NCBI GenBank assembly: GCA_016291475.1
Contig: JAEEXJ010000014.1
Location: forward strand, 1-42,065
Length of the DNA stretch: 42,065 nt
Source of the DNA: Lachnospiraceae bacterium
GTDB taxonomy: Bacteria; Bacillota_A; Clostridia; Lachnospirales; Lachnospiraceae
Direction of reading: 5' to 3'
Shown here in pieces: positions 7,883 through 16,973 of this stretch. Both the position numbers and the translations under genes were made by a program. The notes under the pieces are model-generated. The model saw only the letters and a list, made by a program, of their open reading frames with translations. It did not search any database and had not been told where the DNA came from. Within the stretch, counting starts at the first letter, position 1. Every line of letters starts with the position of its first letter.

Positions 7883-9763
7883 ATGAAGGATTTTTCCGAA
7901 GAACTTAAGAAACTGCCGGCAAAACCCGGCGTTTACATCATGCGCGATGCGGATGATGTGATACTTTATGTCGGAAAAGCCGTAAATCTGCATAACAGAG
8001 TCAGATCATATTTCAGAAAAAACATCGGAAGAGGTCCTGCCATCGATAACATGGTCGAGAGGATCGATCGCTTCGAATACATCGTGACCGATTCCGAACT
8101 CGAGGCTCTGGTCCTCGAAAATAACCTTATCAAGGAACATTCCCCCAAATACAACACTCTTTTAAAAGATGACAAAACATATCCTTACATCAAGGTGACC
8201 GTATACGAGGAATATCCCCGGATTCTTTTTTCCAGAACAATGAAAAGAGACCGCTCAAGGTATTACGGCCCTTACAGCTCCGCGCAGGCGGTGAAGGATA
8301 CGATCGAACTTTTAAACAGAATATTTAAGCTCAGAACATGTAACAGAAAACTTCCCGAGGATATCGGGCTTGAGAGGGCGTGCCTGAACTATCATATCGG
8401 ACAGTGCATGGGCCCCTGCCAGGGCTATGTTACGAAGGAAGAGTATAACAAGGGGGTTGAAGGGGCTCTGGAATTCCTGAGCGGAAATTACGGTCCCATC
8501 ATTAAGGACCTTGAGGCCAAGATGGAAGCTGCATCCGAGGATATGAAGTTCGAGGAAGCTGCAAGATACAGGGATCTGGTAACTTCCGTTAAGAGTGTGG
8601 CCCAGAAACAGAAGATAACCGGAAATGTGGGAACCGACAGAGATATCATCGGAATGTTCAGATCCGGAGAGGATATAGTCATCCAGATCTTTTTTGTAAG
8701 GGACGGAAGGCTTATGGGAAGGGAACATTACCATATGACGGATTCCCTTATGGAGCCCGATGCGGAGGTTTTGGGAGATTTCATAAAGCAGTTTTATTCC
8801 GGTACTCCTTTTATACCTTCGGAGATAATGATCAGATACGCTCCGACGGATGCGGATGTAATAAACGGATGGCTCAGCGAAAAGAGCGGACACAAGGTTT
8901 CTTTGGTGATACCCAAGATCGGAACCAAGGAAAAGCTTCTTGAGATGTCCGAGGAAAATGCCCGGATCATCCTGAATAACGACGGAGAGAAGATAAAACG
9001 CGAAGAAGCAAGAACCCTCGGAGCGGTCAGGGAGATAGAAAGCATCCTTAAAACCGATGGACTTGTCAGAATGGAGGCCTTCGATATATCCAATACAAAC
9101 GGATTCGAAAACGTAGCTTCCATGGTCGTATTTGAAAACGGCAGATCAAAGAGGAGTGATTACAGGAAGTTTAAGATCAGATCCGTGGACGGCCCCAACG
9201 ATTACGCCTGTATGAAAGAGGCTCTTACCAGAAGGTTTACTCACGGGATGGAAGAAGCAGGCCGCATTCGCGAAAAAGGAGAGGGAAGTGAGGTTGTAAG
9301 TTTCTCGCATCTTCCGGACCTTCTTCTTATGGACGGCGGAAGAGGTCAGGTAAATATAGCCCTTGAAGTTCTGGATTCACTGGGACTTGATATTCCTGTT
9401 TGCGGAATGGTCAAAGACGATCACCACAGGACGAGAGGACTGTATTATAACAATCTGGAACTGCCGATAGATACGCATTCCGAAGGATTTAAGCTGATCA
9501 CCAGGATTCAGGACGAGGCCCACAGATTCGCCATAGAGTATCATAAATCCTTAAGATCCAAGAATCAGACAAAGTCTCTTCTGGATGATATCCCCGGCAT
9601 CGGACCCTCGAGAAAGAAGGCTCTTATGAAGAAGTTCCAGACCATTTCGGAGATAGCTTCCGCGGGCAAGGAAGATCTGATGGAACTGCCCGAGATCCCT
9701 GAAAAGGTTGCCGACGGGATTATCGCTTATTTCGAGGAATTCCGTAAGAAAAACAATACCTAA
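7883..9763 (+). CDS. uvrC: excinuclease ABC subunit C
   Basis: 626 residues. Makes both incisions of UvrABC nucleotide excision repair. Domains in order: GIY-YIG endonuclease (1-95, with KPGVYIMRD and LYVGKA), a cysteine-bearing region (about 150-180, CLNYHIGQCMGPC), a UvrB-binding UVR motif (about 205-240), an RNase H-like endonuclease (about 370-540, including AFDISN and LLMDGGRGQ) and a C-terminal helix-hairpin-helix pair (DIPGIGPSRKKAL). The ATG at 7883 is preferred to the GTG two codons before. No strong Shine-Dalgarno is visible. Confidence 0.97.
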   Translation: MKDFSEELKKLPAKPGVYIMRDADDVILYVGKAVNLHNRVRSYFRKNIGRGPAIDNMVERIDRFEYIVTDSELEALVLENNLIKEHSPKYNTLLKDDKTYPYIKVTVYEEYPRILFSRTMKRDRSRYYGPYSSAQAVKDTIELLNRIFKLRTCNRKLPEDIGLERACLNYHIGQCMGPCQGYVTKEEYNKGVEGALEFLSGNYGPIIKDLEAKMEAASEDMKFEEAARYRDLVTSVKSVAQKQKITGNVGTDRDIIGMFRSGEDIVIQIFFVRDGRLMGREHYHMTDSLMEPDAEVLGDFIKQFYSGTPFIPSEIMIRYAPTDADVINGWLSEKSGHKVSLVIPKIGTKEKLLEMSEENARIILNNDGEKIKREEARTLGAVREIESILKTDGLVRMEAFDISNTNGFENVASMVVFENGRSKRSDYRKFKIRSVDGPNDYACMKEALTRRFTHGMEEAGRIREKGEGSEVVSFSHLPDLLLMDGGRGQVNIALEVLDSLGLDIPVCGMVKDDHHRTRGLYYNNLELPIDTHSEGFKLITRIQDEAHRFAIEYHKSLRSKNQTKSLLDDIPGIGPSRKKALMKKFQTISEIASAGKEDLMELPEIPEKVADGIIAYFEEFRKKNNT

Positions 9764-9775
9764 ACCCTATAATTG

Positions 9776-9784
9776 TGGTATGAT
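9776..9784 (+). promoter_or_regulatory. extended -10 promoter of the DUF1846 gene
   Basis: TGGTATGAT fits TGnTATAAT, with no clear -35. The 13-bp string ATTGTGGTATGAT at 9772-9784 recurs exactly at 17920-17932 in front of murB. Confidence 0.55.
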
Positions 9785-9849
9785 ATCGTAGTTAATTGTT
9801 TGTATTTCGGCCCGGTTAGTACCTTATTCGGGTCATTTAAGGAGAAAAA

Positions 9850-11328
9850 ATGGGTAACATTGGCTTTGATTCCGCAAAATATCTAGAACTTCAGTCCGCT
9901 CACATCAGGGAGAGGATATCCAGATTCGGTAAGTTATATCTGGAATTTGGCGGAAAACTCTATGATGATTATCATGCATCGAGAGTATTGCCCGGTTTTG
10001 CCCCCAACAATAAGCTCCTTATGCTCGAACAGCTCAAGGATCAGGCTGAGATCGTTATCGTAATCGGAGCCGATGCCATCGAGCAGAACAAGGTCAGAGG
10101 CGACCTCGGTATCACCTACGATCAGGATGTTCTTCGTCTTGTAAAGGTATTCAGAGAGCTGGGTTTCCTTGTTTCAAGCATCGTCATCACCAAATATTCG
10201 GGCCAGCCCGCTGCGGACCGTTTCCGCCAGCTTCTTGATTCTCACGGACTCAAGAGTTATCTTCACTATCCCATCGACGGATATCCCTCAAACATTCCTC
10301 TTATCGTATCCGATGAGGGCTACGGCAAGAATGATTATGTAGAAACCACGAGACCCCTTGTAGTCATCACCGCGCCCGGACCCGGAAGCGGAAAGATGGC
10401 GACCTGTCTTTCACAGCTTTACCATGAGCATAAGAGAGGCATCAATGCAGGATATGCGAAGTTCGAGACTTTCCCTATTTGGAATCTTCCCCTTCGCCAT
10501 CCCGTTAACATCGCATACGAAGCTGCTACCGCAGACCTGGATGATGTTAATATGATCGATCCTTTCCATCTTGAAGCATACGGTGAGACGACCGTTAACT
10601 ATAACAGAGATGTTGAGATTTTCCCCGTTCTGAGCGCTCTTTTCGAAGCAATCAGCGGAGAGTGCCCTTACAAGAGCCCTACCGACATGGGTGTAAACAT
10701 GGCCGGTTATGCCATCATCGATGATGATGTTTGTAAGGAAGCATCATGTCAGGAAATTCTCAGAAGATATTACGCAACCGCAGTATCCGTTAAGAAGGGC
10801 GATGCTCCCAAGGAAGAGCTCTACAAGCAGGAGCTTCTCTTAAAGCAGGCGGGTATCGTTCCCGAGGACAGAAAGGTTGCCGTTGCTGCAATGGAGAGAC
10901 AGGCGGAGAGCAAGACTCCCGCAGCTGCCATCCAGCTCCCTGACGGTCAGATCGTCACCGGCCGTACAAATCCACTTCTCGGAGCAGCTGCTTCATGCCT
11001 TCTCAATGCTATTAAGCAACTTGCGGGTATACCTCATGAAGTAAAGCTCATGAGTGAAGAGACCCTGCTTCCCATTCAGAACCTTAAGACCAGTTATATG
11101 GGAGCACATAACCCCAGACTTCATACGGATGAAATGCTCATTGCTCTTTCAAGCTCGGCTTCATCCAACCCTCTTGCAAAGTCAGCGCTCGACTGCCTGT
11201 CCGGACTCAGAGGTGCGGAAGCTCATTCGAGTGTCATCCTTTCAAGAGTCGATGAAAACGTATACAGAAAGCTCGGTCTCAGGCTCACCTGCACACCCGA
11301 GTATGAAACCGGTAAAGATTTCGTTTAA
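9850..11328 (+). CDS. DUF1846 family protein
   Basis: 492 residues, matching the DUF1846 family over its full length. Recognisable segments are GFDSAKYL at the start, the P-loop-like PGPGSGKMAT around residue 177, ATADLDDVNMIDPFH around 236 and a C-terminal domain with GRTNPLLGAAA. Family members are widespread in Firmicutes and have a crystallised streptococcal relative, but no established function that I can cite. The ATG has an AAGGAG site. The gene is monocistronic, with its own promoter and a 126-bp gap to ftsH. Confidence 0.88.
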   Translation: MGNIGFDSAKYLELQSAHIRERISRFGKLYLEFGGKLYDDYHASRVLPGFAPNNKLLMLEQLKDQAEIVIVIGADAIEQNKVRGDLGITYDQDVLRLVKVFRELGFLVSSIVITKYSGQPAADRFRQLLDSHGLKSYLHYPIDGYPSNIPLIVSDEGYGKNDYVETTRPLVVITAPGPGSGKMATCLSQLYHEHKRGINAGYAKFETFPIWNLPLRHPVNIAYEAATADLDDVNMIDPFHLEAYGETTVNYNRDVEIFPVLSALFEAISGECPYKSPTDMGVNMAGYAIIDDDVCKEASCQEILRRYYATAVSVKKGDAPKEELYKQELLLKQAGIVPEDRKVAVAAMERQAESKTPAAAIQLPDGQIVTGRTNPLLGAAASCLLNAIKQLAGIPHEVKLMSEETLLPIQNLKTSYMGAHNPRLHTDEMLIALSSSASSNPLAKSALDCLSGLRGAEAHSSVILSRVDENVYRKLGLRLTCTPEYETGKDFV

Positions 11329-11385
11329 TTTCCTTTAACCGATTGTTAATTAAGTTTTGCGTTTTTTTACTTGCCCGGGGCGCTG

Positions 11386-11394
11386 TGATATAGT
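11386..11394 (+). promoter_or_regulatory. extended -10 promoter of ftsH
   Basis: TGATATAGT fits TGnTATAAT. It lies about 60 bp before the TTG start of ftsH. Confidence 0.5.
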
Positions 11395-11454
11395 AAACAA
11401 ATAGTGTAAATACGCTGTTTTTGTAATCGAAACTAATTTAAATGGTGGTTAAGA

Positions 11455-13584
11455 TTGGATAATAATTCACAGAATCAAAATAACAAACATCCCGTGGGAC
11501 GGAACAATACCTGGATGATGATCCTGGCCGTTTTGTGCATGGTCGTGGTCGTTTTCCTATTCTATAACATGCTCTTCGGAGGAAAAGGATCGACACAGTC
11601 CAAGCCCTATACGGAATTTTTGGAGGATCTCCAGAACGATCGTGTCGAATCCGTGGAACTCGATGCGGAAAATGCGGAGCTGACCGTAACTCTGAAGCAG
11701 GAATACGTAGAATCACAGTCCGAAGCAGGCTCCATTGACGATGACGCAAACGCATTTGAGCAGTATGCATATTTCGTTCAGATCAAGAACGAGCAGGTGT
11801 ATACGACCAGGATCATGGAATCCATGGATACCCTTACCGAACAGCTCGAGGAGCACGGTGTAGAGGGACAGAGAGTCGTAAGTACTTCATCGGGACTCCT
11901 TACCGAAATTTTTGTAGGCGTGGTACTTCCCGTACTGGTGCTCTGGCTTCTTGCATCTTTCCTGATGAGAAGGATGGGCGGAGGCAACGGCCCCTTAAAT
12001 GTGGGAAAGAGCAACGCCAAGGTTTATGTACAAAAAGAGACCGGTGTTACATTTAAGGATGTAGCCGGAGAAGACGAAGCAAAGGAATCACTTGTCGAAG
12101 TCGTAGACTTCCTTCATAATCCGGGTAAATATTCGGGAATCGGTGCCAGACTCCCCAAGGGTGCACTTCTCGTAGGCCCTCCCGGAACGGGTAAAACCCT
12201 TCTTGCCAAGGCAGTTGCGGGCGAAGCACATGTTCCTTTCTTCTCACTTACCGGATCCGATTTCATAGAGCTCTATGTAGGCGTCGGTGCTTCCCGTGTA
12301 AGAGATCTTTTCAAGGAAGCGACAAAGAATGCACCTTGTATTATTTTCATCGACGAGATAGACGCCATCGGCCGAAGCCGTGATTCCAAATACGGCGGTG
12401 GAAATGAAGAAAGAGAACAGACCCTGAATCAGCTCCTTTCCGAGATGGACGGATTCGATTCATCAAAGGGTATCCTGATCCTCGGAGCAACAAACCGTCC
12501 CGAGATACTTGATAAAGCACTTCTTCGTCCCGGACGTTTTGACAGAAGGATCATCGTAGATAAGCCCGATCTTAAGGGTCGTGTGGAGATCCTTAAAGTC
12601 CATGCCAAGGACGTTAAGATGGATGAGAGCGTGGATCTTGATGCCATCGCACTTGCAACCAGCGGAGCCGTGGGTTCGGATCTTGCTAACATGATAAACG
12701 AAGCTGCCATCAACGCAGTAAAGGAAGGCAGAGAATATGTCTGCCAGAAGGACCTTTTCAATGCGGTTGAGCAGGTACTTGTGGGTAAGGAAAAGAAAGA
12801 CCGTATCATGAGTGCGGAGGAGAGAAAGATCGTCTCCTATCACGAAGTCGGACATGCACTTATCACCGCACTTCAGAAGAACTCCGAGCCCGTTCAGAAG
12901 ATCACCATTGTACCCAGGACCATGGGTGCTCTGGGATATGTAATGCAGGTTCCCGAAGAGGAGAAATACCTTAACTCTAAGGAAGAACTTGAGAATATGA
13001 TCGTATCTCTTCTCGGAGGAAGGGCTGCAGAGGAAGTTGTATTCGGAAATGTAACCACCGGAGCTGCCAACGATATCGAGAAGGCAACATCCATCGCCAA
13101 GAATATGATCACAAGATTCGGTATGAGCGACAGATTCGGACTGGCCGGATTTGCCACCGTTGAGAGTCAGTATCTCGAGGGACGTACCGCAATGAACTGT
13201 TCCGATCAGACTGCTGCGGCAATCGATGAAGAGATCGTCAGCATGCTTAAGAAAGCCTATGAGCAGGCCAAGGAAATGCTCTCCGAAAACAGAGAGCTTA
13301 TGGATAAGCTTGCCGGATATCTCATAGAAAAAGAGACCATCACCGGTAAAGAGTTCATGAAGATCTTCAGGGCGGAAAAGGGTATTCCCGAGCCCGAAGA
13401 GGAAGAAAAGGATGTGACCGGAGCTGAGGTAAAGGAACCGGCAGAAAAGGCATCCGAAGAGGAAGCACCTGCGGAGGAAACATCGGAAAAGGAATCTTCT
13501 GAAGAAAAGCCCGCGGATGAAAGCAAAATTCCGGAGGCTCCTCAGGGTGACACAGGAATTTTTTCCAATCACACGATCATGTAA
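11455..13584 (+). CDS. ftsH: ATP-dependent zinc metalloprotease FtsH
   Basis: 709 residues. Membrane-anchored hexameric AAA+ protease that extracts and degrades membrane and regulatory proteins. Visible parts are TM1 (about 18-40), an extracytoplasmic domain, TM2 (about 145-167), Walker A GPPGTGKT (about 241-248), Walker B IIFIDEID, the second region of homology ending RPGRFDR, HEVGH (H463 on) and the downstream Asp of NDIEKA. The start is TTG, with GGTGG seven bases upstream and no suitable ATG nearby. The last 65 residues are a low-complexity Glu/Ala/Ser/Lys tail, a possible adaptor or tether. It heads a packed operon. Confidence 0.97.
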   Translation: MDNNSQNQNNKHPVGRNNTWMMILAVLCMVVVVFLFYNMLFGGKGSTQSKPYTEFLEDLQNDRVESVELDAENAELTVTLKQEYVESQSEAGSIDDDANAFEQYAYFVQIKNEQVYTTRIMESMDTLTEQLEEHGVEGQRVVSTSSGLLTEIFVGVVLPVLVLWLLASFLMRRMGGGNGPLNVGKSNAKVYVQKETGVTFKDVAGEDEAKESLVEVVDFLHNPGKYSGIGARLPKGALLVGPPGTGKTLLAKAVAGEAHVPFFSLTGSDFIELYVGVGASRVRDLFKEATKNAPCIIFIDEIDAIGRSRDSKYGGGNEEREQTLNQLLSEMDGFDSSKGILILGATNRPEILDKALLRPGRFDRRIIVDKPDLKGRVEILKVHAKDVKMDESVDLDAIALATSGAVGSDLANMINEAAINAVKEGREYVCQKDLFNAVEQVLVGKEKKDRIMSAEERKIVSYHEVGHALITALQKNSEPVQKITIVPRTMGALGYVMQVPEEEKYLNSKEELENMIVSLLGGRAAEEVVFGNVTTGAANDIEKATSIAKNMITRFGMSDRFGLAGFATVESQYLEGRTAMNCSDQTAAAIDEEIVSMLKKAYEQAKEMLSENRELMDKLAGYLIEKETITGKEFMKIFRAEKGIPEPEEEEKDVTGAEVKEPAEKASEEEAPAEETSEKESSEEKPADESKIPEAPQGDTGIFSNHTIM

Positions 13585-13585
13585 T

Positions 13586-15043
13586 ATGCGAAAGTCAGTA
13601 AGCGTAAAAAAGCACCGTGTTAACTACAAGGGCAGAGTCTTTACTCTGCCTCTTGTGATATTTATGGTGCTGTCTTTTTCGCTGAAAAGTATGGCTTCGG
13701 AGGTCGATTCCGTTCCGGAGGAGATATCCGAAGTTGAGACAAATGAGATATTAAATTGGCCGAAAGGTCCCGAAACATCCGGAAGGTCGGTAATCCTGAT
13801 GGAGAATTCGACGGGTGCGATACTGTACGCCAAGAATATCCATGAGAGGTGCTATCCCGCGGCCATGACAGCGATCGTAACAAGCATGCTTGCGGCGGAG
13901 ATGTGTGACCTTGATGATGAGGTGGAATTTTCAACTCAGGCTGTAAGAGATGTTCCTTCGGGAGTGGTAAACATCGCCATCGATCCGGGAGAACGCTTAA
14001 GCGTGGGCGAATGCCTTCAGGCGATACTCATAAGAGGAGCGGCAGAGTGCGGATTTGCGCTGGCTGAGCACTGTGGAGGCGGATCCAGGGATGCATTTGT
14101 AAAACTTATGAATTCCAGAGCCGCATCCCTCGGATGTACCGAGACCTCGTTTACCAATCCGGTGGGACTTCATTCCGAAGATCATTACACCACAGCTTAT
14201 GATATGGCTTTGATCGGAAGGGACTTTTTCGATAACGAGCTTTTATGCAAATATTCACTTCAGAAAACCCTGCACCTTTATCCTTCGGAAGGCCAGAAGG
14301 ATGAGATAATAGAGCATAACGCTTCCGGGATGACGATCGGCGGGGCTTATGAATACGAGTATCTCATCGGTGCCAGAACAGGTTATACCGAAGAAGCGGG
14401 ATATTGCCTCATAGCGGGTGCCGAGAAGGACGGAATGCGCCTTATTGCCGTTATCATGGACGACGGAAGTGATGAGAGATATGAAGATGCAATCGCCCTT
14501 TTCGATTACGGCTTTTCGAATTTCACCATGGTAAATGCTTCGGAGAATGAAAAGTCTTATAACATCGGGTCCGGCGTGGCTTCATACGGAACAACGGATA
14601 TCATGGGTGATTCAAGTCCCATGTTTTCACTGGATAAAAACGACAGGGTGCTACTTCCTCTTACGGTTGAGTTTTCGGATCTTACGGGTACCATCTCATA
14701 CGACGGTGTTACCGGTAACGAAGCTGCCAGGATAATATATTCCTATGAGGGAACGTATCTCGGAAAATGCTCCATTCTGTTCGGAGAACCCTCGGACTCT
14801 TATGATTTCGGAGTCAAACCCGAAGAGGAAGCCGCGGAAGAACCGGGCAAGACCTTTGTTTTCATAAACATTGCCATGGTCGCTTTGATCAGCGCGATCA
14901 TTGCAGCGGGAATACTCCTGCTGATGGGCTTGCATAAATTGTATAAAAGATACAGAAAGGTACATCCCAACTGGAGAAGACAGTATCGTAAAGAAAGACA
15001 CAGATCTGTTTTTTCAAGATGGGGTAATAAGAAACTGAAATGA
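13586..15043 (+). CDS. catalytically degenerate DacF-like (peptidase S11) protein
   Basis: 485 residues with the fold signature of low-molecular-weight PBP / D-alanyl-D-alanine carboxypeptidases: a signal anchor at about 15-37, an ILMENSTGAILYAKN strand, the LAEHCGGG and FTNPVGLH segments, and GYTEEAGYCLIAGA. All three catalytic motifs are altered. SxxK is A93-M-T-A96, SxN is G151-A-A153, and KTG is R264-T-G. The serine nucleophile and general-base lysine are therefore missing, so DD-carboxypeptidase activity is not expected. A membrane span near 430-455 is followed by a basic tail. It starts 1 bp after the ftsH stop and overlaps trmB (ATGA). Probable role: structural, regulatory or peptidoglycan-binding pseudoenzyme. 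Confidence 0.85.
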   Translation: MRKSVSVKKHRVNYKGRVFTLPLVIFMVLSFSLKSMASEVDSVPEEISEVETNEILNWPKGPETSGRSVILMENSTGAILYAKNIHERCYPAAMTAIVTSMLAAEMCDLDDEVEFSTQAVRDVPSGVVNIAIDPGERLSVGECLQAILIRGAAECGFALAEHCGGGSRDAFVKLMNSRAASLGCTETSFTNPVGLHSEDHYTTAYDMALIGRDFFDNELLCKYSLQKTLHLYPSEGQKDEIIEHNASGMTIGGAYEYEYLIGARTGYTEEAGYCLIAGAEKDGMRLIAVIMDDGSDERYEDAIALFDYGFSNFTMVNASENEKSYNIGSGVASYGTTDIMGDSSPMFSLDKNDRVLLPLTVEFSDLTGTISYDGVTGNEAARIIYSYEGTYLGKCSILFGEPSDSYDFGVKPEEEAAEEPGKTFVFINIAMVALISAIIAAGILLLMGLHKLYKRYRKVHPNWRRQYRKERHRSVFSRWGNKKLK

Positions 15044-15687
15044 GACTTAAGAATGTTCCCGGATGCAGGGAGAGAATCGCCGAGAGCGAATATTGTGTTC
15101 CCGAGGATAAACTTAAAGAGTGCAAAGGTCACTGGAAGGAAGTCTTCGGAAATGACCATGAGATACATATAGAGATCGGAATGGGTAAGGGTCGTTTTAT
15201 CTATGAAATGGCCGAGAAAAATCCGGACATCAATTATATCGGCATAGAGAAATATTCTGCGGTTCTTTTAAGAGCCGTTCAGAAGATGGAGGAAGAACCC
15301 AGGGAAAATCTGGTCTTTATCCGAATGGATGCGGAGATGATCACAGAGGTATTCGATAGCGGTGAAGTCGGAAGGATATACCTTAATTTCTCAGATCCCT
15401 GGCCTAAGGACAGACATGCAAAAAGAAGACTTCCGTCTCGCGAATTTCTCGCCAGATATGATAAGATATTAAAGCAGGACGGAAGGATCGAATTTAAAAC
15501 CGATAACAGGGTTTTATTCGACTGGGCACTTGAGGAACTTCCGGAATCTGCATGGAAATCGGACCTTGTGACCTTCGATCTCCATTCGCAGGAAGAACTC
15601 ATGACGGATAATATCATGACGGAGTACGAAGCGAAATTTTCCGAACAGGGAAAACCTATTTGTAAATACATAATAACCCGTAAATGA
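15040..15687 (+). CDS. trmB: tRNA (guanine(46)-N7)-methyltransferase
   Basis: 215 residues. Methylates N7 of G46 in the tRNA variable loop using S-adenosylmethionine. The SAM-binding segment EIGMGKGRF lies around residue 48, and the family signature NFSDPWPKDRHAKRRL around residue 120. The C-terminal EYEAKF segment is present. The start overlaps the preceding stop by 4 bp, giving translational coupling, and trxA follows after 12 bp. Confidence 0.96.
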   Translation: MRLKNVPGCRERIAESEYCVPEDKLKECKGHWKEVFGNDHEIHIEIGMGKGRFIYEMAEKNPDINYIGIEKYSAVLLRAVQKMEEEPRENLVFIRMDAEMITEVFDSGEVGRIYLNFSDPWPKDRHAKRRLPSREFLARYDKILKQDGRIEFKTDNRVLFDWALEELPESAWKSDLVTFDLHSQEELMTDNIMTEYEAKFSEQGKPICKYIITRK

Positions 15688-15699
15688 AAGGAGCAAATT

Positions 15700-16017
15700 A
15701 TGGCACAGCTTGTTAACACCAATGATTTCGAAAAAGAAGTTCTTGAATCTTCAACTCCTGTTCTCGTGGATTTCTTTGCTGACTGGTGCGGACCGTGCAA
15801 GATGATGTCTCCCGTGGTCGATCAGATCGGAGAGAAACTTGCTTCACAGATCAAGGTAGTAAAATGCAATGTTGACGACAGCGGCGCAGTTGCCGAGAAG
15901 TACAACATTATGAGTATTCCCAATTTCATTATTTTCAAGGACGGACAGCCCGTATCAAGTAAGCTGGGTGCGACATCACCCGCAGACTTTGAACAGTGGA
16001 TCAAGGAGAATATCTGA
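15700..16017 (+). CDS. trxA: thioredoxin
   Basis: 105 residues. Classic thioredoxin fold with FFADWCGPCKMM (redox pair C-G-P-C near residues 29-32) and the cis-proline segment MSIPNFIIF. Reduces cytoplasmic protein disulfides. The ATG is preceded by AAAGGAG. Its stop overlaps the hprK start by one base (TGATG). Confidence 0.96.
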   Translation: MAQLVNTNDFEKEVLESSTPVLVDFFADWCGPCKMMSPVVDQIGEKLASQIKVVKCNVDDSGAVAEKYNIMSIPNFIIFKDGQPVSSKLGATSPADFEQWIKENI

Positions 16018-16973
16018 TGGCAAGCGTCAAACTGACAAAAGTTATTGAGAGAATGAATCTTATGAACCTCACGCCCGAGGTTCCCGTCGAGAAGATCCGT
16101 ATAACACAGCCCGATATTAACAGGCCCGCACTTCAAATCGCGGGATACTTTGAATATTTCGACCCTTCGCGTATACAGATCATAGGTTACGTAGAGTATT
16201 CATATATGGAGAATGCGCTGGACGATGAGCAGAAATACGAGGCATACGATAAATTCCTCGAGCATCCCATGCCTGCGATCATATTTTGCAGAGGCCTTAA
16301 ACCCAATGAGATATTCATGGAACTGGCCAAAAAGTATGGCATCCCCGTTCTTCTGACAAATGAAGCAACATCGGGATTTACCGCAGAACTTATCAGATGG
16401 CTCAACGAACAGCTCGCTCCCATGATCTCGGTACACGGGGTTCTGGTAGACTGCTACGGTGAAGGCGTTCTTATAACCGGTGAGAGCGGAATCGGTAAAT
16501 CCGAGGCGGCTTTGGAACTTATCAAGAGAGGACACAGACTTGTAACCGACGATGCGGTTGAACTCAGGAAATTGTCCGATACGCTCCTGGTGGGAACCGC
16601 ACCCGACATCACCAAGCACTTCATAGAGCTTCGCGGTATCGGAATCGTAGATGTAAAGGCACTTTTCGGTGCATCCAGCGTCAAAGATTCACAGCAGGTC
16701 GACCTGGTCATCAGACTTGAGGACTGGGATAAGGATAAAGATTACGACAGACTCGGAGTGGAAGAAAGCTATACCGAATACCTGGGTGTAAGAGTCGTAT
16801 GTCACAACATTCCCGTAAGACCCGGACGAAACCTTGCAGTCATATGCGAGACCGCAGCGGTCAACTATCGTCAGAAGCAGATGGGATACAACGCTGTACA
16901 GGAACTCTATAAGAGAGTTCAGGCAAATCTTGCCAAAAAACATTCCGAAGAAGATGAAGAAGAGGAAGAATAA
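16017..16973 (+). CDS. hprK: HPr kinase/phosphorylase
   Basis: 318 residues. Bifunctional enzyme that phosphorylates and dephosphorylates the regulatory serine (Ser46) of HPr-type proteins according to metabolic state. The N-terminal domain (1-125) is followed by SVHGVLVD with the catalytic His, the P-loop GESGIGKS (around 155-162), the signature ELRGIGIVDVKALFG (around 205) and the C-terminal IPVRPGRNLAVICE and QMGYNA segments, all intact. I chose the ATG at 16017 because it overlaps the trxA stop and has AAGGAG just before it. Its plausible targets in this window are the HPr-like proteins at 20755 and 40053. Confidence 0.96.
   Translation: MASVKLTKVIERMNLMNLTPEVPVEKIRITQPDINRPALQIAGYFEYFDPSRIQIIGYVEYSYMENALDDEQKYEAYDKFLEHPMPAIIFCRGLKPNEIFMELAKKYGIPVLLTNEATSGFTAELIRWLNEQLAPMISVHGVLVDCYGEGVLITGESGIGKSEAALELIKRGHRLVTDDAVELRKLSDTLLVGTAPDITKHFIELRGIGIVDVKALFGASSVKDSQQVDLVIRLEDWDKDKDYDRLGVEESYTEYLGVRVVCHNIPVRPGRNLAVICETAAVNYRQKQMGYNAVQELYKRVQANLAKKHSEEDEEEEE

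Noticed and set aside
12463..13572. Long (369-codon) open frame antisense to ftsH
   Set aside because: It mirrors a highly conserved gene, has no ribosome site or family resemblance, and is explained by the codon bias of ftsH.
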